A program made the translations under genes and the position numbers. From CAVVSD01 sp963757125 (GTDB lineage Bacteria; Actinomycetota; Thermoleophilia; Solirubrobacterales; Solirubrobacteraceae), in contig CAVWQP010000009.1 of the NCBI GenBank assembly GCA_963757125.1, positions 1,116,001 to 1,180,000 on the forward strand: a stretch of DNA of 64,000 bases. The letters run 5' to 3'. The notes beneath the pieces are model-generated. The model did not search any database, was not told where the DNA came from, and worked only from the letters and a program-made list of their open reading frames with translations. Numbering within the stretch: the stretch's first letter is position 1; every line of letters begins with the position of its first letter. Positions 34,975-43,753 of the stretch are shown one piece after another.

Positions 34975-35819
34975 AGCCAGGCGCCCGTCGGGACGTAGGG
35001 CCGCATCGGCCCGACGTCCCCGCGGGTGAAGATCGCGCCGCCCGGCGAGAGCGCCAGGCCGGCCTCCAGGCAGGGGCGGATCGCCCAGTCCTGGCCCGCG
35101 GTGAGCAGGTCGACCTGCACCGTCGCGCCGCGGGGCGCCCGCGCGAAGCACGCCCGCAGGAGCCGCGTCGCCGTGTCCTCGTCGAGCGCGGCGAGCACCC
35201 GGACGCTGCCCTCCTCGTGGATGGCGAAGCCCCCCGGGAGCGTGAGCAGGCGTCCGCGCAGTCCGGCGAGATCATCGCCGTGGGCTGCGCCGCGCACCGC
35301 GCGCGATATGGCCTCGGTCGCGCGCAGATCGCTCGACTCGTCGACGTCCACGGCGGGCAGATCCGTGCGCAGCATCCCGGCGGCGGCGACGCACGGGCGC
35401 AGGTCGAAGCCCGCCAGCGCGTAGCGACGCATGGCGCCCGGGTCCTCGGAGGACATGATCCACCCGCCGCGCGCGCCGTCGCCGTACGCGAGCGCCGCGT
35501 CGAGCAGCCGCCGCCCGACCCCTCGGCCCTGGTGCTCGGGCGCGACCGCGAACAGCCCGAGGCCCCAGAGCCCCTCTCGCAGGATCGCGTTCGCCGACCC
35601 CACCACCGTTCCGTCTATCTCGGCGACCCACTGACCGTCCGGATCGAGCTCGAGGTAGCGCGCGAAGCGCCGTAGAGCCCGGGCGCGGCGGACCTCGTCG
35701 TCGATCGCCGGGCGGTGGTGGCCGAGCACGCCGTGGGCGACGTCCTCGACGCGATCGGCGTCCTCGAGGCGCATCCTGCGGATGAGGACGTCGCCGCTGC
35801 GGTACTCTCCTTCGCCCAT
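34971..35819 (-). CDS. GNAT-family N-acetyltransferase, two-domain
   Basis: A 282-residue protein. Residues 10-150 are a complete GNAT domain: VLIRRMRLEDADRVEDV, WVAEIDGTVVGSANA, and the acetyl-CoA loop LFAVAPEHQGRGVGRRLL. The second half (residues 160-282) looks like a degenerate GNAT repeat ending in LSPGGAIFTRGDVGPMRPYVP. The only start that keeps the first beta strand is the ATG at 35819, which overlaps the rpmF ATG on the other strand (CATG), so its promoter must lie inside rpmF. The target of acetylation is unknown. Confidence 0.82.
   Translation of the reverse strand: MGEGEYRSGDVLIRRMRLEDADRVEDVAHGVLGHHRPAIDDEVRRARALRRFARYLELDPDGQWVAEIDGTVVGSANAILREGLWGLGLFAVAPEHQGRGVGRRLLDAALAYGDGARGGWIMSSEDPGAMRRYALAGFDLRPCVAAAGMLRTDLPAVDVDESSDLRATEAISRAVRGAAHGDDLAGLRGRLLTLPGGFAIHEEGSVRVLAALDEDTATRLLRACFARAPRGATVQVDLLTAGQDWAIRPCLEAGLALSPGGAIFTRGDVGPMRPYVPTGAWL
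35803..35808 (+). promoter_or_regulatory. -10 box TACTCT for rpmF
   Basis: TACTCT ends 9 nt before the rpmF ATG and lies inside the N-terminal coding part of the antisense GNAT gene. Confidence 0.5.
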
Positions 35820-36021
35820 GGCCGTACCCAAGCAGAAGCAGTCGCACGCCCGCACGACGCAGCGCCGCTCGCAGCACAAGGTGTCTGCGCCGACGTACAA
35901 CGCGTGCCCGCAGTGCCACAGCCCCCGCCGTCCCCACCGGGTCTGCCCCGTGTGCGGCCACTACGGCGGCAGGGAAGTGGTCGCGCCCGGTCACGGGCAC
36001 GATCACGATCACGATCACTAG
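35818..36021 (+). CDS. rpmF: 50S ribosomal protein L32 with His-rich tail
   Basis: A 67-residue L32 with MAVPKQKQSHARTTQRRS and the zinc ribbon NACPQCHSPRRPHRVCPVCG. The C-terminus ends in GHGHDHDHDH, a His/Asp run that is not part of the L32 core and could bind metal. No ribosome-binding sequence is seen before the ATG; a TACTCT box lies 9 nt upstream. plsX follows after 11 nt. Confidence 0.95.
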   Translation: MAVPKQKQSHARTTQRRSQHKVSAPTYNACPQCHSPRRPHRVCPVCGHYGGREVVAPGHGHDHDHDH

Positions 36022-36032
36022 GAGCTCCTCGA

Positions 36033-37076
36033 GTGGCCGTCACGGTCGCCGTCGACGCCAACGGCGCTGATCTCGGCCCTGCCGAGGTCGCTGCCGGGGC
36101 CGCGCTCGCGGCCGCGCAGGGCGTCCGCGTCCTGCTCTTCGGCCCCGCCGACCAGCTCGGCCCGCCCGCTCCGGGCGTCGAGATCGTCGATTCCCCCATC
36201 TCGATCGCGAAGGCCGCCGACGCCGTCGCCGCCACGCGCCAGGAGCCGGACTCGTCGATCGTGCGCGCCGCGCGCGCCGTCGCCGCCGGTGACGCGGACG
36301 CGCTCGTCGCGGCCGGCTCGACCGGCACCGCGCTGGCCGCGGGGCTCTTCCACATCCGCCGCGACCCGGGCATCTCGCGCCCGGCGCTCGCGCTCACGCT
36401 CCCGGTCCCCGGCGAGCCGGTGACGCTGCTCGACGTCGGCGCCAACGCGGAGGTCCGCCCCGAGCACCTCGTCCAGTTCGCGTTCATGGGGGCGGCGTTC
36501 GCGCGCGTGGTGCACGGCATCGAGCGCCCGCGCGTCGGGCTGCTCTCCAACGGCGAGGAGGACACCCGCGGCACGCCGCTCGTGCGCGAGGCGCACGTCG
36601 CGCTCGCCGAGCGGGCGAAGGGCTCCTCGCTCATCGACTTCGCCGGCAACGTCGAGGGCACGCAGATCCTGCACGGCGCCGCCGACGTCGTCGTGACCGA
36701 CGGCTTCACGGGCAACGTCGCGCTCAAGCTCATCGAGAGCACCTCGCAGCGCACGATCGAGGCGATCCGCGAGGTCGCCGAGCAGTCCAACCGCGGGCGC
36801 CTCGGCGGGCTGCTCCTGCGCAAGCCGCTGCACGCGCTGCGCGAGGACATCGATCCCGAGGTGGCGGGCGGCGCCTACCTCCTCGGCCTGCGGCGCCTGG
36901 GCATCGTCGCCCACGGCCGTTTCACCCGCGCGGGGTTCGCCCAGGCGATGCTCCTCGCCGCGCGCGGCGTGCGCGGCGATGTCGTGGGCCGCACGCGCGA
37001 CGCGCTCGAGGAGTCCGGCGCCCGACGTCGCAGTCCCGCCGCGTCCGCCGAAGCGTCTAGCGTTCGCTCACCATGA
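36033..37076 (+). CDS. plsX: phosphate acyltransferase PlsX
   Basis: PlsX makes acyl-phosphate from acyl-ACP for phospholipid synthesis. The 347-residue protein opens with VTVAVDANGADLGPAEV and has ALVAAGSTGTALAAG, LLDVGANAEVRPEHL, VGLLSNGEEDTRGT and VVVTDGFTGNVALKLIES, all typical. The first motif normally reads DAMGGD; here it is DANGAD, a mild deviation. GTG start with GGAG 8 nt upstream (a normal ribosome-binding site, unlike rpmF). It overlaps acpP by 4 nt. Confidence 0.94.
   Translation: MAVTVAVDANGADLGPAEVAAGAALAAAQGVRVLLFGPADQLGPPAPGVEIVDSPISIAKAADAVAATRQEPDSSIVRAARAVAAGDADALVAAGSTGTALAAGLFHIRRDPGISRPALALTLPVPGEPVTLLDVGANAEVRPEHLVQFAFMGAAFARVVHGIERPRVGLLSNGEEDTRGTPLVREAHVALAERAKGSSLIDFAGNVEGTQILHGAADVVVTDGFTGNVALKLIESTSQRTIEAIREVAEQSNRGRLGGLLLRKPLHALREDIDPEVAGGAYLLGLRRLGIVAHGRFTRAGFAQAMLLAARGVRGDVVGRTRDALEESGARRRSPAASAEASSVRSP
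37058..37063 (+). promoter_or_regulatory. -10 box TAGCGT for acpP
   Basis: TAGCGT ends 9 nt before the acpP ATG, inside the end of plsX; a possible internal promoter boosting acyl carrier protein expression. Confidence 0.4.
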
Positions 37077-37336
37077 CGCGCGACGAGGTCTTCGCCCTCA
37101 TCCAGTCCCACCTGGCCGACGAGCTCGAGCTCGATCCGGCGCGGGTCACCGAGGAGACGCGCTTCCGCGAGGACCTGGAGGCCGACTCGCTCGACCTCTA
37201 CACCCTCGTCCAGGAGCTCGAGGACTCCTACGGCATCCGGATCCCGGACGAGCAGGCCGCGCGGATCCGCACGGTGGGCGATGCACTCGACTTCGTCGTG
37301 GCGGAGGCCGGCGACCGACTGCAGGCCGACCTCTGA
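37073..37336 (+). CDS. acpP: acyl carrier protein
   Basis: An 87-residue acidic four-helix protein. The phosphopantetheine attachment Ser is in LEADSLDLYTLVQELED near residue 40. It overlaps plsX (ATGA) and its TGA overlaps the only possible start of the RNase III gene. ACP is the substrate carrier for PlsX and fatty-acid synthesis, consistent with its position. It also has its own -10-like box. Confidence 0.94.
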   Translation: MTRDEVFALIQSHLADELELDPARVTEETRFREDLEADSLDLYTLVQELEDSYGIRIPDEQAARIRTVGDALDFVVAEAGDRLQADL

Positions 37337-38013
37337 GCACGCTCGCGGACCTGCTCTCCGAGCTGCCGGAGGACCTGTACCGGCAGGTGTTCACGCACGC
37401 GTCGTGGACCGAGCGCCGGTCCGACTCCTACTCGCGGCTGGCCTTCCTCGGCGACGCCGTGCTCGGGCTGGCGGTCACGACGCATCTGTACCCGCGGCTG
37501 GAGGCCGAGCGCTTCGGCGCCGGGCGCCTCACGAAGATCCGTGCGCAGAGCGTCTCGGGCCCCGCCTGCCGGGGGGTCGCGGAGCGCCTCGGGGTCCCCG
37601 AGCGGCTCGCCGCGCAGGCGCCCGCCGGCGGCGCCGGTGCGGCGATGCTCGAGACCGAGCGCGTCTTGGCGTCCGTCACGGAGGCCATCATCGGCGCCTG
37701 CTACCTCCACGTCGGCTACGACACGACGGCGGCGGCGGTGGTCGAGACGTTCATGCCCGAGATCGAGGAATCCCTCCGCAACCCCATCGACTTCAAGTCG
37801 ACGCTGCAGGAGCGCCTGGCGCGCTCCGGTCGCATCGTGGGCTACGAGGTCGCCGAGGAGATCGGTCCGCCGCACGACCGGACGTTCGAGGTCGTCGCGC
37901 GGGTGGCGGACGAGGAGGTGGGCCGCGGGCGCGGCCGCTCGAAGAAGGCCGCCGAGCAGGAAGCGGCCCGCGCGGCCCTCGACGACCTGCCCGTCGTGGA
38001 GACCACGAGCTGA
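37333..38013 (+). CDS. rnc: ribonuclease III, probable CTG start
   Basis: RNase III cleaves double-stranded RNA in rRNA and mRNA processing. The catalytic domain has VFTHASW, YSRLAFLGDAVLGLAV (signature near 37-45) and TEAIIGACYL with the second Glu. A dsRNA-binding domain occupies the last 70 residues (DFKSTLQERLARSGRIVGYE, GRGRSKKAAEQEAARAALDD). No ATG, GTG or TTG occurs in frame between the previous gene and the first conserved motif; the only fitting codon is CTG 37333 in a CTGA overlap with acpP, giving 226 residues, the normal length. The next GTG would start inside VFTHASW. Confidence 0.9.
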   Translation: MSTLADLLSELPEDLYRQVFTHASWTERRSDSYSRLAFLGDAVLGLAVTTHLYPRLEAERFGAGRLTKIRAQSVSGPACRGVAERLGVPERLAAQAPAGGAGAAMLETERVLASVTEAIIGACYLHVGYDTTAAAVVETFMPEIEESLRNPIDFKSTLQERLARSGRIVGYEVAEEIGPPHDRTFEVVARVADEEVGRGRGRSKKAAEQEAARAALDDLPVVETTS

Positions 38014-41000
38014 TGCACCTCCGGTCGATCTCCATGAAGGGCTTCAAGTCGTTCCCCGACCGCACGCGCATGGAGTTCGGGCCGGGCGTGTCGGTCATCG
38101 TCGGGCCCAACGGCTCGGGCAAGTCCAACGTCACCGACGCCGTGCTCTGGGCGATGGGCGAGCAGTCGCCGCTCGCCGTGCGCGGGCAGTCGATGCAGGA
38201 CGTCATCTTCGGCGGCGGTCGCGGCATGCAGGCGCGCACGGCGGCGGAGGTCGAGCTGGTCCTCGACAACGCGGACGGCACGATCGACCTCCCGGTCGGC
38301 GAGATCTCCATCCTCCGGCGGCTGGACCGCTCGGGCGACGGCGAGTACCGGCTCAACGGCGCGCGCTGCCGGCTCGTCGACGTGCTGGAGATCCTCAGCG
38401 ACACCGGCCTGGGCAAGGAGATGCACTCCGTCGTGTCCCAGGGGCGCGTCGAGGCGATCGTCACGTCCCGCCCGCGCGACCGCCGGCTGCTCATCGAGGA
38501 GGCCGCCGGGCTCGGCAAGCACCGCAAGCGCCGCCGTCGCGCCCAGCTCAAGCTGGAGCGCACGGAGGCGAACCTCGACCGCGCGCTCGACGTCGAGCGC
38601 GAGGCGCGCACCCGGCTGCGCCCGCTCAAGCGCCAGGCCGAGGCCGCGGAGCTGCACGAGCGCCTGGAGCGCCAGGTGAACGAGGCGCGCTGGGAGCTCG
38701 CGCGCGACGCCGTGCGCGCCCGCCACGCGGCGCTGAAGGCGGCCGAGCGCGAGGCCGACGTCGCACGGGCCGCACGCGACGGCGCCGAGCGCGCGCTCGA
38801 GGGCATCGCCCGCGAGCGGGAGGCCGCCGAGGAGGCGCTGGCGAAGCGCACGGAGCGGCGCGAGGAGCTCGCCCGCCGGGTGTGGGCAGCGAAGTCGGCG
38901 GCCGACGGCGTCACGCAGCGCCTCGAGCGCGTGCGGACGACCGGCGCGGAGTCCGCGGAGCGCGCCGAGCGGCGTGCGCGTCGCCTGCAGGCCCTCGAGG
39001 CCGAGGCGCTCGAGGACGTCCCCGTCGCCGACGACTCCACCCGCGTCGCCGACCTCGAGGCGGAGATCGCAGAGCTCGCCGCCGAGCACGAGCGCGAGCT
39101 GGTCCGCGAGCTCGAGACGCTGCAGGGCGAGCTCGCGGCGTCGACGGCGAAGGTCGAGGAGCTGAAGGCCGCCACCGAGGCCCGTCGCGCCGAGCTGCGC
39201 GAGGCCGACGCCGCCTCCGAGGCCGCACGCGCGACGCGCCGCGACGCCGAGCGCGACGTCGAGGCCGCGCGTCGCGAGGCCACCCGCGTCGGGTCCGAGC
39301 TGGCCGCCTGCAACCAGGCGCTGCGGCTGCACCAGGGCGCGCCGGGCGGCGCCCGGTCGCTGGCGGACGAGCTGGAGGTCGAGGCCGGCTGCGAGCGCGC
39401 GCTCGCTGCGGTGCTGGGCGGCCGCCTGCGCGCCGCGCTCGTCGAGGACCTGGCCGCGGCCGCCGCGGCGCTGGACCGCGCGGGCGCCGACGGCGGGCGG
39501 GCGCTCGTCGTCGGCGACGACGACCCGGCTCCCGCCGTCGGAGATGCTCCGGTCCCCGGTGCCCAGCTGCTGGGCGACCTGCTCCGCGGGCCCGACCGTG
39601 CGGTCACGCTCGCGCGGCGGCTGCTCGCCGGCGCGTGGGTCGTCGACGACGTCGCCGCGCTCCCGCCCGGCTTCACCGGCATCGCCGTCACGCGCGAGGG
39701 TCGCGTCTGGAACGGCGGGGCCGCCGAGCTCCGGCAGGCCGCCGAGGGCGGCGAGGAGCGCGTCCTGGCGCAGCGCAACCGGCGCGACGAGCTCATCGCG
39801 GCGTCCGAGGTCGCCGTCGGGCGCGAGCACACGGCGCGCGCCGCCGCCGACCACGCAGGCGAGGCGGTCGCCGCGGCCGACCGGGCCCGCGAGGCCGCCG
39901 ACCGCGCGCTGCGCGACGCCGACCGCGAGCGCACCGCCGCGCAGGAGGACGCCCGCCGCTCCGGCTGGCTCATCGAGCAGCGCCGCAAGGCGCCGCAGGA
40001 GGGCGCCTCGGCCGTCCGCCGCGCGCAGCTGGAGGGCGAGCTGGCCGCCGAGCGCCGGGTCGCCGAGCGCGCCGCGCGCGAGCGCGAGCTGCGCGCCCGT
40101 CAGATCACGATGCTGCGCGACGGCGCCGCCGCCGATCGCGCGCTCGTCCCGGTCGCCGAGCGTCTCGCGACCGCGCTGGATGCGGTCGCCCGGGCGATGG
40201 CCAACCGCGTCGAGGCGCTCGAGGCCGAGCTGTCCGCCGACCGCAGCGCGGGCGAGGGCGACGCCGAGCGCCTGCGGAGCTGCGCCGCCCGCGAGGCGGA
40301 GACCCAGCGCCAGCTGCGCGAGCACGGCGAGACGCTGATGCGCGCCGAGGTCCGCGCGCAGGGACTGCGCGACCAGGCCGCCGAGGCCGGCCACCAGCTC
40401 GAGCGGCTCGCGGGCCTGCTGGGCCTCGAGGCCCAGCCCGCCACGGACGCACTCGCCGACGAGCAGGTCCACGACCTCCAGACCCGGATCGAGCGGCTCA
40501 CCCGCAGGCGCGAGCAGCTCGGCCCGGTCAACCCGCTCGCGAAGGCCGAGTACGACGAGGCGCTCGCCCACGTCGAGGAGCTCGAGCGCCAGCGCACCGA
40601 TCTCGAGACGGCGATGCGCGAGCTGAAGACCTTCGTGCGCGACACGGACCGTCAGATCCGCGAGACGTTCGAGCAGACGTTCGCGGCCGCTGCGGCCAAC
40701 TTCGAGGAGCTCGCGCAGCAGCTCTTCCCTGGCGGCCGCGGGCGACTGCGCCTCGTGCACGAGGACGCGGGCCCGCGCCCGGTCGGCGACGACGGCGAGC
40801 CGGTCGCCGAGCCCGAGGACGAGCTCGATCCCGAGGAGGACCGCACGGGCGTCGAGATCGAGATCACGCCCGCGGGCAAGTCGATGAAGCGTCTGACGCT
40901 GCTGTCCGGCGGCGAGAAGTCGATGACCGCGCTCGCGTTCCTGTTCTCCGTCTTCCTCGCCCGGCCGTGCCCCTTCTACATCCTCGACGAGGTCGAGGCC

Positions 41001-41192
41001 GCGCTCGACGACCTCAACATCACGCGCTTCCTCGATCTGGTCCGCACGTACGCCGATCGGGCGCAGTTCATCGTCGTGACGCACCAGCGCCGCACGATGG
41101 AGGCGGCGGACGTCCTGTACGGCGTCTCGATGGGCGACGACGGGGTCTCCAAGGTCATCTCGCGCCGCCTGCCGCGCGAAGCTGCGGCGTAG
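38013..41192 (+). CDS. smc: chromosome segregation protein SMC
   Basis: SMC forms the condensin that organises and segregates chromosomes. The 1059-residue protein has Walker A GPNGSGKSN at 31-39, an R-loop (MHSVVSQGRVEAIV), an N-terminal coiled coil to about 445, a hinge near 447-585 (LEVEAGCERALAAVLGGRL, RVWNGGAAELRQ), and a C-terminal coiled coil to about 920. The signature LSGGEKSMTALAFLF and Walker B FYILDEVEAALDD follow. It is roughly 120 residues shorter than usual, mostly in the arms. It overlaps rnc (TGATG). The rnc-smc-ftsY order is the classic one. Confidence 0.97.
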   Translation: MHLRSISMKGFKSFPDRTRMEFGPGVSVIVGPNGSGKSNVTDAVLWAMGEQSPLAVRGQSMQDVIFGGGRGMQARTAAEVELVLDNADGTIDLPVGEISILRRLDRSGDGEYRLNGARCRLVDVLEILSDTGLGKEMHSVVSQGRVEAIVTSRPRDRRLLIEEAAGLGKHRKRRRRAQLKLERTEANLDRALDVEREARTRLRPLKRQAEAAELHERLERQVNEARWELARDAVRARHAALKAAEREADVARAARDGAERALEGIAREREAAEEALAKRTERREELARRVWAAKSAADGVTQRLERVRTTGAESAERAERRARRLQALEAEALEDVPVADDSTRVADLEAEIAELAAEHERELVRELETLQGELAASTAKVEELKAATEARRAELREADAASEAARATRRDAERDVEAARREATRVGSELAACNQALRLHQGAPGGARSLADELEVEAGCERALAAVLGGRLRAALVEDLAAAAAALDRAGADGGRALVVGDDDPAPAVGDAPVPGAQLLGDLLRGPDRAVTLARRLLAGAWVVDDVAALPPGFTGIAVTREGRVWNGGAAELRQAAEGGEERVLAQRNRRDELIAASEVAVGREHTARAAADHAGEAVAAADRAREAADRALRDADRERTAAQEDARRSGWLIEQRRKAPQEGASAVRRAQLEGELAAERRVAERAARERELRARQITMLRDGAAADRALVPVAERLATALDAVARAMANRVEALEAELSADRSAGEGDAERLRSCAAREAETQRQLREHGETLMRAEVRAQGLRDQAAEAGHQLERLAGLLGLEAQPATDALADEQVHDLQTRIERLTRRREQLGPVNPLAKAEYDEALAHVEELERQRTDLETAMRELKTFVRDTDRQIRETFEQTFAAAAANFEELAQQLFPGGRGRLRLVHEDAGPRPVGDDGEPVAEPEDELDPEEDRTGVEIEITPAGKSMKRLTLLSGGEKSMTALAFLFSVFLARPCPFYILDEVEAALDDLNITRFLDLVRTYADRAQFIVVTHQRRTMEAADVLYGVSMGDDGVSKVISRRLPREAAA

Positions 41193-41208
41193 AGAGCGCC
41201 CGCGCGCC

Positions 41209-41214
41209 TATCCT
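41209..41214 (+). promoter_or_regulatory. -10 box TATCCT for the secreted hypothetical
   Basis: TATCCT ends 9 nt before the GTG at 41224, in the 31-nt gap after smc. Confidence 0.5.
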
Positions 41215-41223
41215 GCCCGCACC

Positions 41224-42438
41224 GTGCGTCGCTCCGGGAACCTGATCGCCGTCCTCCTCGCCACGCTGCTGGTGCCTGCCGTGGCGCAGGCGAAGCCGAG
41301 GCCGCCGTCGGCCGCGGATGTCGCCCGCGCCTGGGTGCGCGACTGGAGCAGGGGGGAGGAGACCCGCGCCTGCTCGGTGGTCGCCGAGCCGCTCCTGAAG
41401 CAGATGGCGCTCGCGTCCGGGACGTCGGCGTGCTCGGGTGCCATCGCATCAGCGATGCGCGCCGGCGGCTCCCAGTGGTTCGGCGCGAGCATCGTCACCC
41501 AGCGCGCCCAGCTCATCGACGACCGCCTCGCCCGGGTGACGTTCACGCTGCGCCAGAACCTGCGCGCCGGCTCGCCCGTCATCCCGGACCGGATCTACCT
41601 CACGCGGCCCGACGCACGGACCGGCGCGCCCTGGCGCGTCGCCTCGCTCGGCCTGACGCCGTTCCTCGCATCCGGCGCGTGGCAGGTGACCTACGACCCG
41701 TCGACGCTCTACGCCCCGGCCGTCCGCCGGCGGCTGAAGGAGCCGGTGAACCCGGGCAGGCTGAACCCGGCGTGCAGCGGTCAGGCCGTCACCGTCGCCG
41801 ACGCCGGCGGCGACGTCCGCGCCGAGGTCCCGGCTCCGCGCGCGGCCGGTCAGCTGCTCCCGGAGCATCCCCGGGGCAACCAGTTCGGGACGATCCTCGC
41901 GCAGCGACCGTTCGTCTTCACCGGCGGGCGGCGCAAGCAGCCCTCGCTGGACATGCGCGCCCTGACGATGTCGCGCGAGGCCGACGGCCACGTCTGCCTG
42001 CAGGTGCGCTTCGCGAAGGCCCCGCGGCCGGACAGCCGGCTCCTCGTGCGCTGGTTCAACCCGCTGCCCGGCAGCAACGAGGTCGGGTCCTCGGGCGCGG
42101 TCGAGCTCCGTTTCGACGGCCGCGGCGGACTGCACTACTGGTTCGACCGCAGCCGCAGCGACGTCACCGATCCCGACCTCGCCCCGCGCTTCCGCCTCCG
42201 CGTCCCGAAGGTCGGGCGCAGCGCGAACGTCCTCTCCATCCGCCTCAGCGCCCAGGACATGTCCAACCCGGAGCGCTTCCGGATCGCGCTGCAGAGCGCG
42301 TCGACGACCGCGTCGGACCCGGCGCGCATCCCCGTCGTCAACGCGGGCGACGCCATGGGCGCCGAGAACTCCGGGTTCGAGTGGCCCAGCGGTCAGCCCG
42401 CCCCGCTCTTCGATCAGGGGACCGGGCCGACGGGCTGA
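41224..42438 (+). CDS. secreted hypothetical protein
   Basis: A 404-residue protein with a clear signal peptide (RRSGNLIAVLLATLLVPAVA, cleavage after AQA at about 23). The mature N-terminus (ADVARAWVRDWSRGEETRAC) resembles small NTF2-like or lipoprotein-type domains with a Cys pair. The remaining part is rich in beta-strand sequence (VFTGGRRKQPSLDMRALTM, VCLQVRFAKAPRPDSRLLV). No catalytic motif or cell-wall anchor is seen. It is inserted between smc and ftsY, genes that are usually adjacent, and has its own promoter-like box. Confidence 0.65.
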   Translation: MRRSGNLIAVLLATLLVPAVAQAKPRPPSAADVARAWVRDWSRGEETRACSVVAEPLLKQMALASGTSACSGAIASAMRAGGSQWFGASIVTQRAQLIDDRLARVTFTLRQNLRAGSPVIPDRIYLTRPDARTGAPWRVASLGLTPFLASGAWQVTYDPSTLYAPAVRRRLKEPVNPGRLNPACSGQAVTVADAGGDVRAEVPAPRAAGQLLPEHPRGNQFGTILAQRPFVFTGGRRKQPSLDMRALTMSREADGHVCLQVRFAKAPRPDSRLLVRWFNPLPGSNEVGSSGAVELRFDGRGGLHYWFDRSRSDVTDPDLAPRFRLRVPKVGRSANVLSIRLSAQDMSNPERFRIALQSASTTASDPARIPVVNAGDAMGAENSGFEWPSGQPAPLFDQGTGPTG

Positions 42439-42442
42439 CGGC

Positions 42443-42448
42443 TATCGT
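42443..42448 (+). promoter_or_regulatory. -10 box TATCGT for ftsY
   Basis: TATCGT ends 12 nt before the ftsY ATG, in the 22-nt intergenic gap. Confidence 0.4.
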
Positions 42449-42460
42449 CGCTGACCGCCC

Positions 42461-43753
42461 ATGGCCCGCGACTGGACCGATCTCTTCATCACCTCCGGCG
42501 GCGCGAGCGGCGTCGCGACGACGACCGCCGAGGAGGAGCCCGCGCGCCGCCGCGGCTTCTTCAGCCGCCTGCGCGACAACCTGTCGAAGACCCGCAGCGC
42601 CCTGAGCGCCGAGGTCCAGGCGACCCTGCTCTCCGGGGACGTCGACGAGGAGACCTGGGAGCGCCTGGAGGAGGCGCTGATCATGGCCGACGTCGGCGCG
42701 TCGACGACCGCGCGCGTCGTCGGCCAGCTCGAGGAGGAGGCCGGCGACGGCGACCTGGAGGGCGGCGAGGCGCTCAGCGGGCGCCTCGTGGAGCTGCTCG
42801 CCGACATCGCGCGGCCCAAGGAGGAGGGCTCCGACCGCATCGACCTGCGCCGCGACCCGACCGTGATCATGGCGGTCGGCGTCAACGGCACGGGCAAGAC
42901 CACCACGATCGGCAAGCTCGCGTGGCACCTGCAGCGCGAGCTCGGCCAGACGGTGCTGCTCGGCGCGGCCGACACGTTCCGCGCCGCGGCAGTCGAGCAG
43001 CTCACCGGCTGGGCCGAGCGTGCGGGCTGCGAGATCGTCAAGCCCGACCGCGACGGCGCAGACCCGGGCGCGGTGGCGTTCGAGACCGTCCGCCGCGGGC
43101 GCGAGATGGGCGTCGACGTCGTCATCATCGACACCGCCGGGCGCCTGCACACGCAGGACGCGCTCATGGCCGAGCTGGGCAAGATCCGCCGCGTCATCGA
43201 CAAGCAGCTGCCCGGCGCGCCGCACGAGACGCTGCTCACCGTCGACTCCACGACGGGCCAGAACGGCCTGCGCCAGGCCAAGCTCTTCTCCGAGGTCGTC
43301 CCCGTCGACGGCATCGTGCTGACGAAGCTCGACGGCACCGCGAAGGGCGGGATCGCCCTCGCCATCTCCGGCGAGCTGGGCATCCCGGTGAAGCTCATCG
43401 GCATCGGCGAGCAGCTCGACGATCTGCGCCCGTTCGACGCCGACGACTTCGCCCGCGCGCTGCTCAGCGTAGACACCTACCATGCAGGGACATGGACCAT
43501 GGGTCTTCTGGGTGATCCTGGCCGTCATCCTGGCGGCAGGGGAGGTCGCGTCGCTCAGCTTCTTCCTGGCCCCGTTCGCGGTGGGGGCGATCGCGGCCGC
43601 GCTCCTGGACGCCGCCGGCGTCGGTGCGATCGGCCAGTTCGCGGCGTTCCTGGCCAGCTCCCTGCTGCTGCTGGCGATCGTCCGGCCCATCGCGCGGCGC
43701 CACGTGAGCATGCCTCCGCAGCTGCGGACCGGCACCGCCGCGCTCGTCGGTGA
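42461..43753 (+). CDS. ftsY: SRP receptor FtsY, stop codon lost by an apparent +1 shift
   Basis: FtsY docks ribosome-SRP complexes at the membrane. It has a short acidic/basic N-terminus, an N domain (LSKTRSALSAEVQATLLSGD) and the G domain: GVNGTGKTTTIGKLA near 139, DTFRAAAVEQL, IIDTAGRLHTQ, TKLDGTAKGG and GIGEQLDDLRPFDADDF. FtsY normally ends here. In this sequence the frame continues after ARALLS (residue 336) into about 94 residues of Arg/Gly/Pro-rich sequence that is the wrong-frame reading of the next gene. A TAG sits one base out of frame at 43470-43472, so removing one base near 43469 restores the expected 336-residue protein. First of four +1 shifts in this area. Confidence 0.9.
   Translation: MARDWTDLFITSGGASGVATTTAEEEPARRRGFFSRLRDNLSKTRSALSAEVQATLLSGDVDEETWERLEEALIMADVGASTTARVVGQLEEEAGDGDLEGGEALSGRLVELLADIARPKEEGSDRIDLRRDPTVIMAVGVNGTGKTTTIGKLAWHLQRELGQTVLLGAADTFRAAAVEQLTGWAERAGCEIVKPDRDGADPGAVAFETVRRGREMGVDVVIIDTAGRLHTQDALMAELGKIRRVIDKQLPGAPHETLLTVDSTTGQNGLRQAKLFSEVVPVDGIVLTKLDGTAKGGIALAISGELGIPVKLIGIGEQLDDLRPFDADDFARALLSVDTYHAGTWTMGLLGDPGRHPGGRGGRVAQLLPGPVRGGGDRGRAPGRRRRRCDRPVRGVPGQLPAAAGDRPAHRAAPREHASAAADRHRRARR

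Noticed and set aside
37842..41084. 1080-codon minus-strand frame opposite smc
   Set aside because: Mirror of the SMC coiled coil; composition is Leu/Arg/Gly-rich without domains.
43470..43753. A 94-residue C-terminal extension of FtsY
   Set aside because: It is the out-of-frame reading of nfeD, rich in Arg, Gly and Pro, with no similarity to any FtsY tail.
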